Shown: piece by piece, positions 9,047-18,547 of the stretch
How positions within the stretch are numbered: position 1 is the stretch's first letter
Layout: each line of letters begins with the position of its first letter
Source: Alphaproteobacteria bacterium
Lineage (GTDB): Bacteria > Pseudomonadota > Alphaproteobacteria > Geminicoccales > Geminicoccaceae
DNA: 64,000 nt
Assembly: GCA_026982705.1 (NCBI GenBank)
Contig: JALSGP010000040.1
Span: 61,648-125,647, forward strand
Reading direction: 5' to 3'
The notes under the pieces: model-generated
What the model saw: the letters and a program-made list of their open reading frames with translations, nothing else
Told to the model about the DNA's origin: nothing
The model's database searches: none
Translations under genes and position numbers: made by a program

Positions 9047-10371
9047 GGCTCCGCCTCCCCGATGGCGGCGCCGAGGGCGTTCATGAGTGGCGCGAAACCG
9101 GGAAAACTGGTGGCCACGGCCTCCGCCCCCCGGACCTCGACCGGCCGCTCGGCGAGACCGCCCAGGACCAGGAAGGCCATGGCGATGCGATGGTCGAGGC
9201 GGGCCTCCACCACGCCGCCGCCGGGCGGCCGGCCGCCGCGGCCCATCACCACCAGATCGTCCCCCTCGGCCCGCGCCTCCACGCCGCAGGCCACGAGCCC
9301 CTCGACGATGGCGGAGAGACGATCGCTCTCCTTGACCCGGAGTTCGGCGAGGCCGCGCATCACCGTGGTGCCCTCGGCACAGGCCGCCACCACGGCGAGG
9401 ACCGGATATTCGTCGATCATGGCGGGCGCGCGCCGGGCCGGCACCTCCACGCCCCGCAGCCGCCCTCCTTCCACCAGCAGATCGGCCACCGGCTCGCCCC
9501 CCTGCTCCCGCGGCCGCATCCAGTGCACCGCCGCGCCCATCTCCCGGAGGGTGGTGAAGAAACCGGTGCGCAGCGGATTGGCCAGCACCCCCTCCACCAC
9601 CACCCGCGAGCCCGGCACCGCCGCCGCGGCCGCCACCGGAAAGGCGGCGGAGGAGGGATCGCCGGGCACGGTCACCGAGAGCGGCGCGAGTTCCACGTCG
9701 CCCCGCACCGCGACCCGGTGGCGTCCGTCGGGCAGGGTCTCCGCCCGCACCTCCGCGCCCATGGCCCGCAGCATGCGCTCGCTGTGGTCGCGGGAGGGGG
9801 ACGGCTCCTCCACGACGGTGACGCCGGGGGCGTGGAGGCCGGCCAGGAGGATGGCCGACTTGACCTGGGCCGAGGCCACCGGACTGCGCCAAGAGAGCGG
9901 CAGCGGGCGGAGGCGGCCGCGAACGGTGAGGGGCAGACGCGTCCCTTCGCGTGCCTCGATCCGCGCGCCCATGGCGCCGAGGGGCCGCACCACCCGCGCC
10001 ATGGGCCGGCGCCGCAGCGAGGCGTCGCCGGTGAGCACCGCCGGGAAGGGATGGCCGGCGAGGACGCCCAGGAGCAGGCGGGCGAGGGTGCCGGCATTGC
10101 CGCAGTCCAGCACGTCGGCCGGCGCCGCGAGGCCGCCGGTGCCGCAGCCGTGCACCGTCCAGCACCCCTCCCCCTCCCGGGTCACCTCGGCCCCCAGCCC
10201 CCGCACCGCCGCCACCGTGGCCATCACGTCCTCCGCCTCCAGGAGGCCGCGGACGGTGGAGCGGCCGGCGGCCAGCGCCGCGAACAGCACGGCGCGGTGG
10301 GAGATGGACTTGTCCCCGGGCACCCGCACGGTGCCGGCGAGCGGCCCGTGCGGCGCGGCACGCACACGCAC
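9043..10371 (-). CDS. aroA: 3-phosphoshikimate 1-carboxyvinyltransferase (EPSP synthase)
   Basis: A 442-residue EPSP synthase, the sixth step of the shikimate pathway. VPGDKSISHRAVLFAALA near residue 17 holds the substrate-binding Lys and Ser-Arg. The segment NCGNAGTLARLLLGVLAG appears here as DCGNAGTLARLLLG, and a late RVKESDR motif binds phosphoenolpyruvate. The start is ambiguous: GTG at 10371 follows AGAGGGG and leaves the usual short leader before GPLAGTVRVPG, while a GTG at 10410 would add 13 residues. It heads the aroA-cmk-rpsA unit and diverges from the TIGR02300 gene. Confidence 0.94.
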   Translation of the reverse strand: MRVRAAPHGPLAGTVRVPGDKSISHRAVLFAALAAGRSTVRGLLEAEDVMATVAAVRGLGAEVTREGEGCWTVHGCGTGGLAAPADVLDCGNAGTLARLLLGVLAGHPFPAVLTGDASLRRRPMARVVRPLGAMGARIEAREGTRLPLTVRGRLRPLPLSWRSPVASAQVKSAILLAGLHAPGVTVVEEPSPSRDHSERMLRAMGAEVRAETLPDGRHRVAVRGDVELAPLSVTVPGDPSSAAFPVAAAAAVPGSRVVVEGVLANPLRTGFFTTLREMGAAVHWMRPREQGGEPVADLLVEGGRLRGVEVPARRAPAMIDEYPVLAVVAACAEGTTVMRGLAELRVKESDRLSAIVEGLVACGVEARAEGDDLVVMGRGGRPPGGGVVEARLDHRIAMAFLVLGGLAERPVEVRGAEAVATSFPGFAPLMNALGAAIGEAEP

Positions 10372-10513
10372 CCGATCCGGTCCCCTCTTGGAGCGGCCCC
10401 CCTCGTGCACGATTTTGCCGACGCCTTCAACGAGTCCAGCGATGCTTGCCGCGCCGGGGCGGGTGTGGCAATGCCCCGCACCGCCCGCAGCTCGCCAGCA
10501 TGGGAGAGTGGCC

Positions 10514-10999
10514 GTGCCCAAGCCCGAATGGGGGACCAAGCGCACCTGCCAGAACTGTGGCGCCCGCTTCTACGACCTCAACCGCGCGGAGATCGTCTGC
10601 CCCGCCTGCGGTCATCCCTACGAGGAGAGCGAGGCGGCCCGCAGCCAGCGGCTCGCCGCCGTCGCCGCCGCCCGCGAGGAGGCCGGCGGGGAGGAGGCGA
10701 TCGAGGAGCTGCCCGTGGGCGAGGAGGCCCTCGGCGAGACCCTCGAGGAAGAGGCCCTCGAGGAGGAGGAGCTGGAGGAGGAAGAGGTCGGCGCCGCCGG
10801 CGGCGAGGAGGAGGAGGACGAGGAGGGACTGCTCATCGAGGAGGAGGAGATCGAGGAGAGCATCGGCCTCGAGCGCCCCGACCTCGCGGACGACGAGGAG
10901 GACGAGGCAGAGGAGGGCGGTGACGAGGACGAGCTCGACTTCGAGGATGACGAGGAGGAGCTCGGCACCTTCCTCGACGAGGACGAGGAGGAGCGCTGA
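10514..10999 (+). CDS. TIGR02300 (FYDLN acid) family protein
   Basis: A 161-residue protein with an N-terminal zinc-ribbon-like block, KRTCQNCGARFYDLNR...VCPACG (two C-x2-C pairs at about residues 11-14 and 30-33). The rest is a long, extremely acidic Glu/Asp-rich low-complexity tail. This is the alphaproteobacterial TIGR02300 family, whose function is not known. The GTG at 10514 is preferred because GGGAG ends 7 nt upstream; a GTG at 10508 is also in frame. It is divergent from aroA and 15 nt upstream of the acyltransferase gene. Confidence 0.88.
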   Translation: MPKPEWGTKRTCQNCGARFYDLNRAEIVCPACGHPYEESEAARSQRLAAVAAAREEAGGEEAIEELPVGEEALGETLEEEALEEEELEEEEVGAAGGEEEEDEEGLLIEEEEIEESIGLERPDLADDEEDEAEEGGDEDELDFEDDEEELGTFLDEDEEER

Positions 11000-11014
11000 G
11001 GGTCGGAGACGGCC

Positions 11015-11962
11015 GTGGCCCACTCCCTCCTCTTCGGCCGGCTGGTGCGGCGCTGGCGCGGGCTGGCGGCGGTGGACCGCACCGTCTGGTCCATCGAAGC
11101 GGGACTGCTGCGGGCCGTTCACGGGCTCGCCGCCGGCCTGCCGCTGGATGCCGCCTCGGCGCTGGGCGCGCGGCTGGGGCGGGCGGTGGGGCCACGCCTC
11201 CACAAGCAGCGCCACGCCCGCGCCAACTACGCCCGTGCCTTTCCCGAGGCCGACGGCGAGCGCCTCGCCGCCCTGGTCGAGGCCATGTGGGCCAACGCCG
11301 GACGGGTGCTGGCCGAGTTCCCCCACGTCCCCGCCCTCGCCACCGGCCGCCTCGCCGACCGGGTGGAGATCGTGGATGCCGGCGGGCTTTCCGTCGCCCG
11401 CGATCATCCCGGCGGGGTGCTGATGGTGGGCGCGCATCTCGGCAACTGGTACGTCTCCCTCGCTCTCGCCCGCCTCCTGGGCGAGCGTCACGTGGCGGTC
11501 TTCCGCGAACAGACCAATCCCTACGTGGAGCGGCTGTTCGCCGCCTGGCGGAGGCGGCTGCCCGTGCGTTTCGCGGCGGTGGGCGGCGCGGGGACGGTGC
11601 TGGCCCGCGAGCTGCGGGCTGGCCGACGGGTGGGAATCCTGCTGGACCAGCGCTACGACGGCGGCGAGCCCGTGTCCTTCTTCGGCACCCCCGCGCCCAC
11701 CGCGACACCGCCCCTGCGGCTCGCGCTCCGCCTCGGGGCGCCGGTGGTGCCGGTGGAGACCCGGCGGCTCAAGGGCGCCCGCTTCCGGGTGGTGGTGCAT
11801 CCACCCCTCGCCGTGACGGAGGTGGGACCGCCGGCCGTCCGTGCGCGCGCACTGGCCCGCCTCCTCAACCGCACCTTCGAGGACTGGATCCGGGCCGCGC
11901 CCGGACAGTGGTTCTGCCTCAAGCGGCGTTTCCCGGAGACCGCGAAGGGAGACGGTCGATGA
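11015..11962 (+). CDS. Lysophospholipid/lauroyl acyltransferase family protein (LpxL/HtrB-like)
   Basis: A 315-residue protein of the LpxL/HtrB family, which adds secondary acyl chains to lipid A at the inner membrane. The family's regions are visible: the NYARAFPE start block, VGAHLGNWYVS, the FREQTNPYVERL block, GILLDQRYD and VVPVETRR. In the active-site motif H-x4-(D/E) the His is His141, but the expected acid at position 146 is Tyr (HLGNWY). Activity is therefore uncertain. GTG start with GGAGAC upstream. The stop overlaps the ELM1 gene by 4 nt. Family call firm, substrate unknown. Confidence 0.85.
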   Translation: MAHSLLFGRLVRRWRGLAAVDRTVWSIEAGLLRAVHGLAAGLPLDAASALGARLGRAVGPRLHKQRHARANYARAFPEADGERLAALVEAMWANAGRVLAEFPHVPALATGRLADRVEIVDAGGLSVARDHPGGVLMVGAHLGNWYVSLALARLLGERHVAVFREQTNPYVERLFAAWRRRLPVRFAAVGGAGTVLARELRAGRRVGILLDQRYDGGEPVSFFGTPAPTATPPLRLALRLGAPVVPVETRRLKGARFRVVVHPPLAVTEVGPPAVRARALARLLNRTFEDWIRAAPGQWFCLKRRFPETAKGDGR

Positions 11963-13218
11963 CGCGGGACGCGGACCTTCCCGAGCCGCGGGCGCGGGCG
12001 GAGACCCCCGCCGCCTTCCGCCCGCCACGCACCTGGCTCATGATGGGGCACAAGACCGGTGACAACAATCAGATCCTGGCCCTGGCCGAGGCCCTGGGTT
12101 GGCCCTTCGAGATCAAGCGGCTGGTCTACCGCCGCACCGAACTGCTCACCAATCTTTTGGCCGGCCCTTCGCTGCGCGGTCTCGTGCGCGCGCACTCCAG
12201 TCCGCTGGCGCCGCCCTGGCCCGAACTGGTGATCACCGCCGGCCGCCGCAACGAGCCGCTGGTGCGCTGGATCCAGAAACAGGTGGGGGATCGTGGCCGC
12301 ATCAAGATCGTCCACGTGGGCCGGCCGTGGGCGCGCCACGAGTGCTTCGATCTCATCGTCACCACCCCCCAGTACCGCCTGCCGCGCAAGCCCTGGATCC
12401 TCCACAACGAGCTGCCGCTGCACCGGGTGCGGCCGGAGCGGCTGGCGGCGGCGGCGGCGCGGCTACGCCCGCGGCTGGAGGCGCGGGGACTGCGCCCGCC
12501 CTACGTGGCGGTGCTCATGGGCGGGCAGGCCGGCCCCTACAACTTCGACCGCGAGAACGGGGCGCTCCTGGGTTACTGGGCCTCGCGACTGGCGGCGGGG
12601 CTGGGCGGGAGTCTGCTGGTCACCACCAGCGCCCGCACACCCGCCCGGGCCGTCGACGCCCTCGAGCGCGAACTCTCGGTGCCGGCCTTCCTCTACCGCT
12701 GGCGCCCGGACGATCCGGACAACCCCTATTTCGGGATGCTGGGCCTCGCCGCCCACATCGTGGTGACCTGCGATTCCATGTCGATGCTGGCCGAAGCCTG
12801 CGCCACCGGCCGGCCGGTCCACATCTTCGACCTGCTCCGGGGGCCCGGCTCGCGGCGTCCGCCGCGGCCCGCCGACGGCCGCATCCGCGCCCGCTCGCTG
12901 CTGGAGCGCCTCGCCGACTGGCACCCGCGTCCGGTGATCTACCGGTTGGGCATGCGCTTCGCCCCGCGGCGGCTCACCCGCGACGTCTCCCTCATCCATC
13001 GCCGTCAGGTGGAGCTGGGAAGGGCCGTGTGGCTGGGCGATCCCTGGCCGGAGGGCCACCGTCCGCCCCAGCCGCGCGATCTGGAGCGGGCGGTGGCGGC
13101 GGTGCGCGCCCTCTTCGGCCCCGACGGACGCCCCCGGCCGCCGGCCCTGCCCGAACTCGCGCCCATCTATCCCGGCGGCTCGCTGGTGCAGGAGCTGCGC
13201 GCGCGCCTGTTCCAGTAG
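11959..13218 (+). CDS. ELM1-family (mitochondrial fission ELM1-like, DUF1022) protein
   Basis: A 419-residue protein of the DUF1022/ELM1 family shared by alphaproteobacteria and plant mitochondria. Recognisable blocks are GHKTGDNNQILALAEALGWP at about residues 30-49, ITAGRRNEPLVRWIQ, the VHVGRPW block, LMGGQAGPYNF and TCDSMSMLAEACATG near the C-terminus. The last two resemble glycosyltransferase-B folds, which is why some homologs are described as glycosyltransferase-like. The plant protein acts in organelle fission; the bacterial function is not established. The ATG overlaps the acyltransferase stop, suggesting a joint envelope role. It converges on the SYLF gene with a 1-nt gap. Confidence 0.87.
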   Translation: MTRDADLPEPRARAETPAAFRPPRTWLMMGHKTGDNNQILALAEALGWPFEIKRLVYRRTELLTNLLAGPSLRGLVRAHSSPLAPPWPELVITAGRRNEPLVRWIQKQVGDRGRIKIVHVGRPWARHECFDLIVTTPQYRLPRKPWILHNELPLHRVRPERLAAAAARLRPRLEARGLRPPYVAVLMGGQAGPYNFDRENGALLGYWASRLAAGLGGSLLVTTSARTPARAVDALERELSVPAFLYRWRPDDPDNPYFGMLGLAAHIVVTCDSMSMLAEACATGRPVHIFDLLRGPGSRRPPRPADGRIRARSLLERLADWHPRPVIYRLGMRFAPRRLTRDVSLIHRRQVELGRAVWLGDPWPEGHRPPQPRDLERAVAAVRALFGPDGRPRPPALPELAPIYPGGSLVQELRARLFQ

Positions 13219-13219
13219 C

Positions 13220-13924
13220 TCAGAACCGCGCCAGCGCCCGCCGCAGCGCCTCCGCGTGGGGACGGCTCACCTCCCCCGCCGCGATGCGGGATGCCGGCAC
13301 CGGGCGTCCGTAGTATTCGCGGATGAGGGCCGTGTCCACGGCGATCACCGCCCCCTCCAGCGTCATGCCGGCGTAGAGGCCGATGTTCTTGGCGAAGAGA
13401 TAGAGGTCCTCGCCGAAGCGGGTGGTGGTGCCGGCGCCGATGCCCGCGCCCACCGGGCCGAGCGCGGCGCTGGCGTCGACCCCGATCTTGAACTCGGAGC
13501 GCAGCATCTTGTCCACCGCTCCCCGGTTCATGACGGTGACCACGAGATCGGTGGCCTGGCCGCCGATCTGGAGACCGACACTGCCACCGGCCAGGGTCAC
13601 GAAGACGGGATCGCTCCAGCGTCCGCTTTGCGGATCCCGCACCACCAGCACGCCGCGACCGAACTGGGCGCCCAGGATGAAGCCGCCGCGCAGCAGCCGG
13701 GGGACGATCACCACCCCGTAGGCGTTGCGCAGGTAGACGCGCATGTGGCGGAAGTCCGGATCCTCGCGCATGTCGTCGAGGAGGATGCGGGCCCGGTCGA
13801 CGATGCGCTCGGCCTCGCCGGCCACGGCCGGCCGGACCGTTCCCGCGATCACCGGCAGGAGCAGCAGGATCGGCACGGACAGCACCAGGAGGGCCGTCCG
13901 CGACCGGGCGATGAGGGCGGACAT
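13220..13924 (-). CDS. SYLF (Ysc84-like) lipid-binding domain protein, exported
   Basis: A 234-residue protein with a signal peptide (about residues 1-35, ending VRPAVAG) and a SYLF/DUF500 domain covering the rest. Diagnostic parts are AYGVVIVPRLLRGGFILGAQFGRGVLVVRD, written across residues 67-98, then GGSVGLQIGGQATD and GVDASAALGPVGAG. SYLF domains bind phosphoinositides in eukaryotes; bacterial versions are periplasmic or outer-membrane associated with unclear function. The ATG at 13924 is chosen to give the signal peptide. It lies 67 nt downstream of spoVR on the same strand and could be read with it. Confidence 0.86.
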   Translation of the reverse strand: MSALIARSRTALLVLSVPILLLLPVIAGTVRPAVAGEAERIVDRARILLDDMREDPDFRHMRVYLRNAYGVVIVPRLLRGGFILGAQFGRGVLVVRDPQSGRWSDPVFVTLAGGSVGLQIGGQATDLVVTVMNRGAVDKMLRSEFKIGVDASAALGPVGAGIGAGTTTRFGEDLYLFAKNIGLYAGMTLEGAVIAVDTALIREYYGRPVPASRIAAGEVSRPHAEALRRALARF

Positions 13925-13991
13925 GGTCGCTCTCCTCCACGTCGGGCGGGGCCAACCTACGCGCGTCGCCCCGCGGGGCAAGCCCCGCCCG

Positions 13992-15401
13992 TCAGTTGAG
14001 CAGTTTCGCGTCGAAGCCGGCGGCGGTCATGGCCAGCAGAGCCCGCTTGCCACGCAGCCGGGTCTCCAGATAGACGTCGTGGCCCCACAGCTCGCGCACG
14101 TAGCCGAGGGTCTTCTCGGCGTGGGTCATGTCGAGATCGCGACCGTCGTGCTCGTGGACCAGGTACAGGGCCCGCCGGCCACGGTGGTCGGCGTCGTGGA
14201 TGCGGATGATGGGGATGTTGCCGGTCCCCACCCGCCGCAGCAGCTCCCGCTTGACCTCCTCCCAGTTCTCCTCGTCGGCCACCTTGGTCACCACCAGGTG
14301 CTCCCCGCGCGGGCGGTAGGTGAAGAGGTCCAGCTCCCGCATCAGCTCCGGCGTGAGGAAACGGCGCAGGAAGGAGACGTCGCGGTCCACCTCCCGCACC
14401 TCGAACATCTTGTCCCGACCGAAGCGTTCCTCGATGTCGCGCCACACCACGAAACCGATGTGATAGGGATTGAGGCTGCCCGGGTGCGGGCACACGACCT
14501 GATTGTGCCGGACCAGGAACTCCAGGTGCAGTCCCTGCGGCAGATCGAGATCGTTCAGGATGCGGTGATGCCAGTAGCTGGCCCAGCCCTCGTTCATGAT
14601 CTTGGTCTCGATCTGGGGAATGAAGTAACGCGCCTCTTCGTCGACGATGGTCAGCACGTCCTTCTGCCAGTCGGCCAGGTTGGGATTGTGGTCGCGGATG
14701 AAGAGCAGCAGGTCCTCCTCCGGCTCCAGGGGCACCCGCGACAGGTCCGGCTCCGGCACCTCCTCGCGGCGGTGGATGGTGGCGAAGGGATCCGGCGGGC
14801 GGTGGCGGCGCTCCAGCAGCCGGCGCCGCTGCTCCTCCGGCGACAGCCGGCGCCGGGCGAGATTGCGGTTGCGGTTGAGGGCCAGTGCGTGGGCGGCGTC
14901 CAGCAGCCGCTCCACCGCCTCGGCGCCGATGGAGGGATCCTCGATGTAGGCGCGGATGCGGTCGGCATGGGCCTTGAAGCGGGCGATGGTCTCGCGGGCG
15001 TCGGTGGCGATGCGGAAGTTGAAGTTGTTCTTGAAGAAGTCGTTGTGACCGTAGACGTGGGCGATGGTGAGGATCTGCAGGCAGAGGCTGTTGTCCCGCA
15101 TCAGATAGGCGAGGCAAGGGTCGGAATTGATCACCATCTCGTACGGCAGGCCCTGGACTCCGTAGTCGTACATGGTCTTGATCTGTTCGAAGGCCTTGCC
15201 GTAGCTCCAATGGGGATAGTGGGCGGGCATGCCGTGATAGGCCATGTAGGCCAGCATGGCGTGATGGTCGCAGATCTCGAACTCCTGCTCGTAGCAGTCG
15301 AGGCCGAACTCCGCCACCTTCTCGCGGATGCGCGCATCCCAGTATTCGAGATCCGCCAGCGTCCAGTCGCTGCCACGGATCCGCTCCGCCACCCCGCTCA
15401 T
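13992..15401 (-). CDS. SpoVR family protein
   Basis: A 469-residue SpoVR/YcgB family protein of normal length. Typical blocks are YDYGVQGLPYEMVINSDP, the FKNNFNF motif at about residues 130-136, MNEGWASYWHHRIL, and NPYHIGFVVWRDIEERFG. In Bacillus SpoVR is needed for spore cortex formation; in proteobacteria it travels with PrkA and YeaH in stress-induced operons and its biochemical role is unknown. The ATG at 15401 overlaps the yeaH stop (ATGA). The order prkA-yeaH-spoVR is the conserved one. Confidence 0.94.
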   Translation of the reverse strand: MSGVAERIRGSDWTLADLEYWDARIREKVAEFGLDCYEQEFEICDHHAMLAYMAYHGMPAHYPHWSYGKAFEQIKTMYDYGVQGLPYEMVINSDPCLAYLMRDNSLCLQILTIAHVYGHNDFFKNNFNFRIATDARETIARFKAHADRIRAYIEDPSIGAEAVERLLDAAHALALNRNRNLARRRLSPEEQRRRLLERRHRPPDPFATIHRREEVPEPDLSRVPLEPEEDLLLFIRDHNPNLADWQKDVLTIVDEEARYFIPQIETKIMNEGWASYWHHRILNDLDLPQGLHLEFLVRHNQVVCPHPGSLNPYHIGFVVWRDIEERFGRDKMFEVREVDRDVSFLRRFLTPELMRELDLFTYRPRGEHLVVTKVADEENWEEVKRELLRRVGTGNIPIIRIHDADHRGRRALYLVHEHDGRDLDMTHAEKTLGYVRELWGHDVYLETRLRGKRALLAMTAAGFDAKLLN

Positions 15402-16594
15402 TCCGCCTCCACCGGTTCCCGGTCCCGTGACATGAAGGCCCGGAAGGCGGGCCAGATGTCCTCGCGCCGCTCGATCAGCACCGCCTGGAAGTTGTCGGCC
15501 CCGAGCTCGCGGAAGCGCTCCAGCATGGAGCTCTCGTAGTAGTGGGAGCCCATGGGCTTGATCTCGCCGTAGCCGAACAGGTTGCACACCCGGCAAAGCT
15601 CGCGGGCGGCCCGCATGGCCTCCTCGTTGTCGCTCTCGAAGTTGTCCCCGTCCGAACAGTGGAAGGCATAGATGTTCCAGTGAGCCGGGTGATAGCGTTC
15701 GTGGATGATCTCCAGCGCCTTGCGGTAGCCCGAGGAGATCATGGTGCCGCCGGATTCGCCCCGGCGGAAGAATTCGTCCTCGGTCACCTCCTTGGCCTCG
15801 GTGTGATGGGCCACGAAGACGATATCGACGTTGTTGTACTTCGTGCACACGAACTGGTACAGCAGGAAGAAGAAGCTCCGCGCCAGATACTTCTTGAGGC
15901 GGTCCATGGACCCCGAAGTGTCCATGATGCAGATCACCACCGCGTTGCTCTCCTCGCGCGGATCGGTGCGCAGCCGCCGGTAGACCAGATCGTCACGGTG
16001 GAACGGAAAGCGCGGTTCCTCGCCGGTGCCGGCGGGGGACGCCGGCGCCGCGACACGACCGGTGGCGACCTTGCGCTTGAGACGCTGGAGGGCGGTGCGG
16101 CGGCGGTCGAGGTGGGCGCGCACGCCCTGCCGGCGGTAGCCCTTGCGCCGGGCCACCCGCTCCGAGAGCACGTTCCTCAGGATCTTGCGCTCGAGATCCG
16201 GCAGCTCGAGGTCCTCGAACATGATGTCCACGAGTTCCTCGAGGGTGATCTCGGTCTCGTAGACGTCGGCGCCGGGCTGGTTGCCGGCCGGCCCCACCTC
16301 GCCCCGGCCGCGCTGCCCGGCCCGCCCCACCACCTGGCCCGGCCGCGTGTCCCCCTTGCCCTGCCCGACCCCGCCCTCGTTGTCACCGTAGACGAAGCGG
16401 TACTCCTTCACGCCGCGGATGGGCACGCGGATGATGCGGTCCCGTGCGCGACCGATGATGCTCTCCTCGGCGATGATGTCGGCGATGTTGTCGCGGATCG
16501 CCCGCCGCAGCTTCTCCCTGTGACGCTTGCGGTCGCCGGCGCTGCGGTCGGAGCGGAGCGCGTCGGCCTCCGAGAAGGGGCGGAAGACGGTCAC
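15398..16594 (-). CDS. yeaH: YeaH/YhbH family (DUF444) protein
   Basis: A 398-residue DUF444 protein. The C-terminal half has a von Willebrand A-like fold with the metal-site motif MDTSGSMD at about residue 229. The aromatic run FFFLLYQFV and the HTEAKEVTE...SGGTMISSGY block are typical of the family. The N-terminal half is basic and includes a Gly/Arg-rich linker. It starts with GTG at 16594, 21 nt downstream of prkA, and overlaps spoVR. It works with PrkA in nutrient and stress responses; the molecular role is not established. Confidence 0.94.
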   Translation of the reverse strand: MTVFRPFSEADALRSDRSAGDRKRHREKLRRAIRDNIADIIAEESIIGRARDRIIRVPIRGVKEYRFVYGDNEGGVGQGKGDTRPGQVVGRAGQRGRGEVGPAGNQPGADVYETEITLEELVDIMFEDLELPDLERKILRNVLSERVARRKGYRRQGVRAHLDRRRTALQRLKRKVATGRVAAPASPAGTGEEPRFPFHRDDLVYRRLRTDPREESNAVVICIMDTSGSMDRLKKYLARSFFFLLYQFVCTKYNNVDIVFVAHHTEAKEVTEDEFFRRGESGGTMISSGYRKALEIIHERYHPAHWNIYAFHCSDGDNFESDNEEAMRAARELCRVCNLFGYGEIKPMGSHYYESSMLERFRELGADNFQAVLIERREDIWPAFRAFMSRDREPVEAE

Positions 16595-16615
16595 GGGCGC
16601 GTCTCCCCCACCGCC

Positions 16616-18547
16616 TCAGTCCCGCCACAGATGATTGGCTGCATATTTGAGAATGGTGTCGATGCTGGCCTCGTCGTAACCCTGCTCGATGAGGTTGCGC
16701 ACCATGGCGTCGTACTTTTCCTTCTGTTCCTCGTCGCGGGTGCGCGCCTTGGTGACGATGCGGCTGATCTCCCGCACCGAGCTCATGAGCTTGCGCTCGA
16801 TCGCCTCCTTGAGCGGCTCGTAGGATTCGTACGAGATCTTCTCGCCGCGGCGGGTGGCCGCCCACAGATAGGCGATCACCTCCTGGCGGAAGCCGTCGGC
16901 CGCCGGGCCGATGATGGCGATCTGCTCCTCGATGGACTTCAGGAAGCCCTCGTCCGGCTCCATCTCCTCGTTGGTGACCGGATCCTTGACCTTGCTGCGG
17001 GTGACGTAGGCCTCGGCGTGATCGAGATAGTTGTGGAACAGGGTCTCGGCCTGGTCCCTGAAGGAGTAGACGAAGGCCCGTGTGATGTCCTTCTCCAGCA
17101 TCTCGAGATAGACCTTGTGGAGCGTGTCCTGGAGGAACTCGAGATACTGACGCTTGGTGTCGTCGGGCAGATCCGCCTCCTTCACCATCTGCACCAGCGC
17201 CTCGCGCACGTTGATGGGATGGATGATGCCGTCGTTCTGGGAGAGGGCGGTGTCGAGGGCCTTCATGATGAAGCGCGTGGAGATGCCGAACATGCCCTCG
17301 CGCTTGGCGTCCTCCATCAGTTCCTGGGCGGTGAGGCGCTTGGGCCGTCCCTTCTCCAGCACCTCCTCGCCGTTGTAGATCCTGAGCTTGGTGAGGAGGT
17401 CGCACTTGGGCGTGGGCTCGAGACGGGTGAGGATCGCGAACATGGACGCGATCTCGAGGGTGTGGGGCGCGATCCTGGCGTCGAAACGCGCCCGCTTCAG
17501 GAACTTCTCGTAGATCTTGATCTCCTCCGACAGGCGGAGGTTGTAGGGAACCTTGACCACCACGATGCGGTCGAGGATGGCCTCGTTGGTGTGGTCGGCC
17601 TTGAACTTCTGCCATTCCGCCTCGTTGCTGTGGGCGACGATGCAGCAGTCGACGTAGACGGTGCCGTGCCGTCCGGGCGCCGGGATGAACTTTTCCTGGG
17701 TCGCGGTGATCATGGTGTGGAGGTATTCGGTCTCGTTCTTGAAGACCTCGATGAACTCCATCAGTCCGCGGTTGCCGGCGTTGAAGGCGCCGTTCAGCTC
17801 CAGCACCCGGGGATCGTCCTCGGAGAAGCGGTCCAGCTTGGAGATGTCCACCGAACCGATCAGCACCGAGGTGTCCTGATTGTTGGGATCCACCGGCGGC
17901 ACCACGCCGATGCCGCGCCGCGCCCGCGCCGAGAAGCGCACCGTCCGTACCGGCACCTTCTCGTATTCGCCTCCGAATTCCTCCTTGAGGCGGAAGCGGC
18001 AGACCGGACAGAGATCGCCCTCGATGCGCACCCCCAGCATCTCCTCGAAGGCCGGGCGCAGATGGCGCGGGATCAGATGGAGCGGCTCCTCGTGCATGGG
18101 GCAGCCGTCGATGGCGTAGAAGGGCTCCAGCTCCTCGAGGCCGCGCTTGAGGCGTTCCACCAGTGAACTCTTGCCGGAGCCGACGGGGCCCATGAGGTAG
18201 AGGACCTGGCGGCTCTCCTCGCCGCCCATGGCGGCGGCATGGAAATAGCGGACGATCTTCTCCAGTGTCCGCTCCATGCCGAAGAACTCGTCCTTGAAGA
18301 AGTCGTAGACCTTGACCGGCCGGTCGCCGAAGATCCGCTTCGCCCGGGGATCGGATTCGTGGTCGAGCTCCCGCACCCCCGCCCGCACGATCATGTCGTG
18401 GATGCGCTGGTGGGCGAGCGCGGCCACCTTGGGGTTCTCCTTCACGATCTCGAGATAGTCGAGCAGGGTGCCGCGCCACTCCTCGCGCCGGCGGGCGGCA
18501 CGGTCCTGCTCGATGAGGGCGGCGAAGTCGATCTTCTCTCCGGGCAT
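16616..18547 (-). CDS. prkA: PrkA family serine protein kinase / AAA+ protein
   Basis: A 643-residue PrkA protein of the normal family length. The N-terminal AAA domain has the P-loop GPVGSGKSS at residues 120-128, and the C-terminal PrkA domain contains the putative kinase part. PrkA homologs phosphorylate serines and are induced by starvation and stress; some work describes ATP-dependent protease activity. The ATG at 18547 follows GAGGTGAGGACAG. It is the first gene of prkA-yeaH-spoVR and is read from a promoter about 350 nt upstream (18906-18933), so it has a long leader. Confidence 0.96.
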   Translation of the reverse strand: MPGEKIDFAALIEQDRAARRREEWRGTLLDYLEIVKENPKVAALAHQRIHDMIVRAGVRELDHESDPRAKRIFGDRPVKVYDFFKDEFFGMERTLEKIVRYFHAAAMGGEESRQVLYLMGPVGSGKSSLVERLKRGLEELEPFYAIDGCPMHEEPLHLIPRHLRPAFEEMLGVRIEGDLCPVCRFRLKEEFGGEYEKVPVRTVRFSARARRGIGVVPPVDPNNQDTSVLIGSVDISKLDRFSEDDPRVLELNGAFNAGNRGLMEFIEVFKNETEYLHTMITATQEKFIPAPGRHGTVYVDCCIVAHSNEAEWQKFKADHTNEAILDRIVVVKVPYNLRLSEEIKIYEKFLKRARFDARIAPHTLEIASMFAILTRLEPTPKCDLLTKLRIYNGEEVLEKGRPKRLTAQELMEDAKREGMFGISTRFIMKALDTALSQNDGIIHPINVREALVQMVKEADLPDDTKRQYLEFLQDTLHKVYLEMLEKDITRAFVYSFRDQAETLFHNYLDHAEAYVTRSKVKDPVTNEEMEPDEGFLKSIEEQIAIIGPAADGFRQEVIAYLWAATRRGEKISYESYEPLKEAIERKLMSSVREISRIVTKARTRDEEQKEKYDAMVRNLIEQGYDEASIDTILKYAANHLWRD

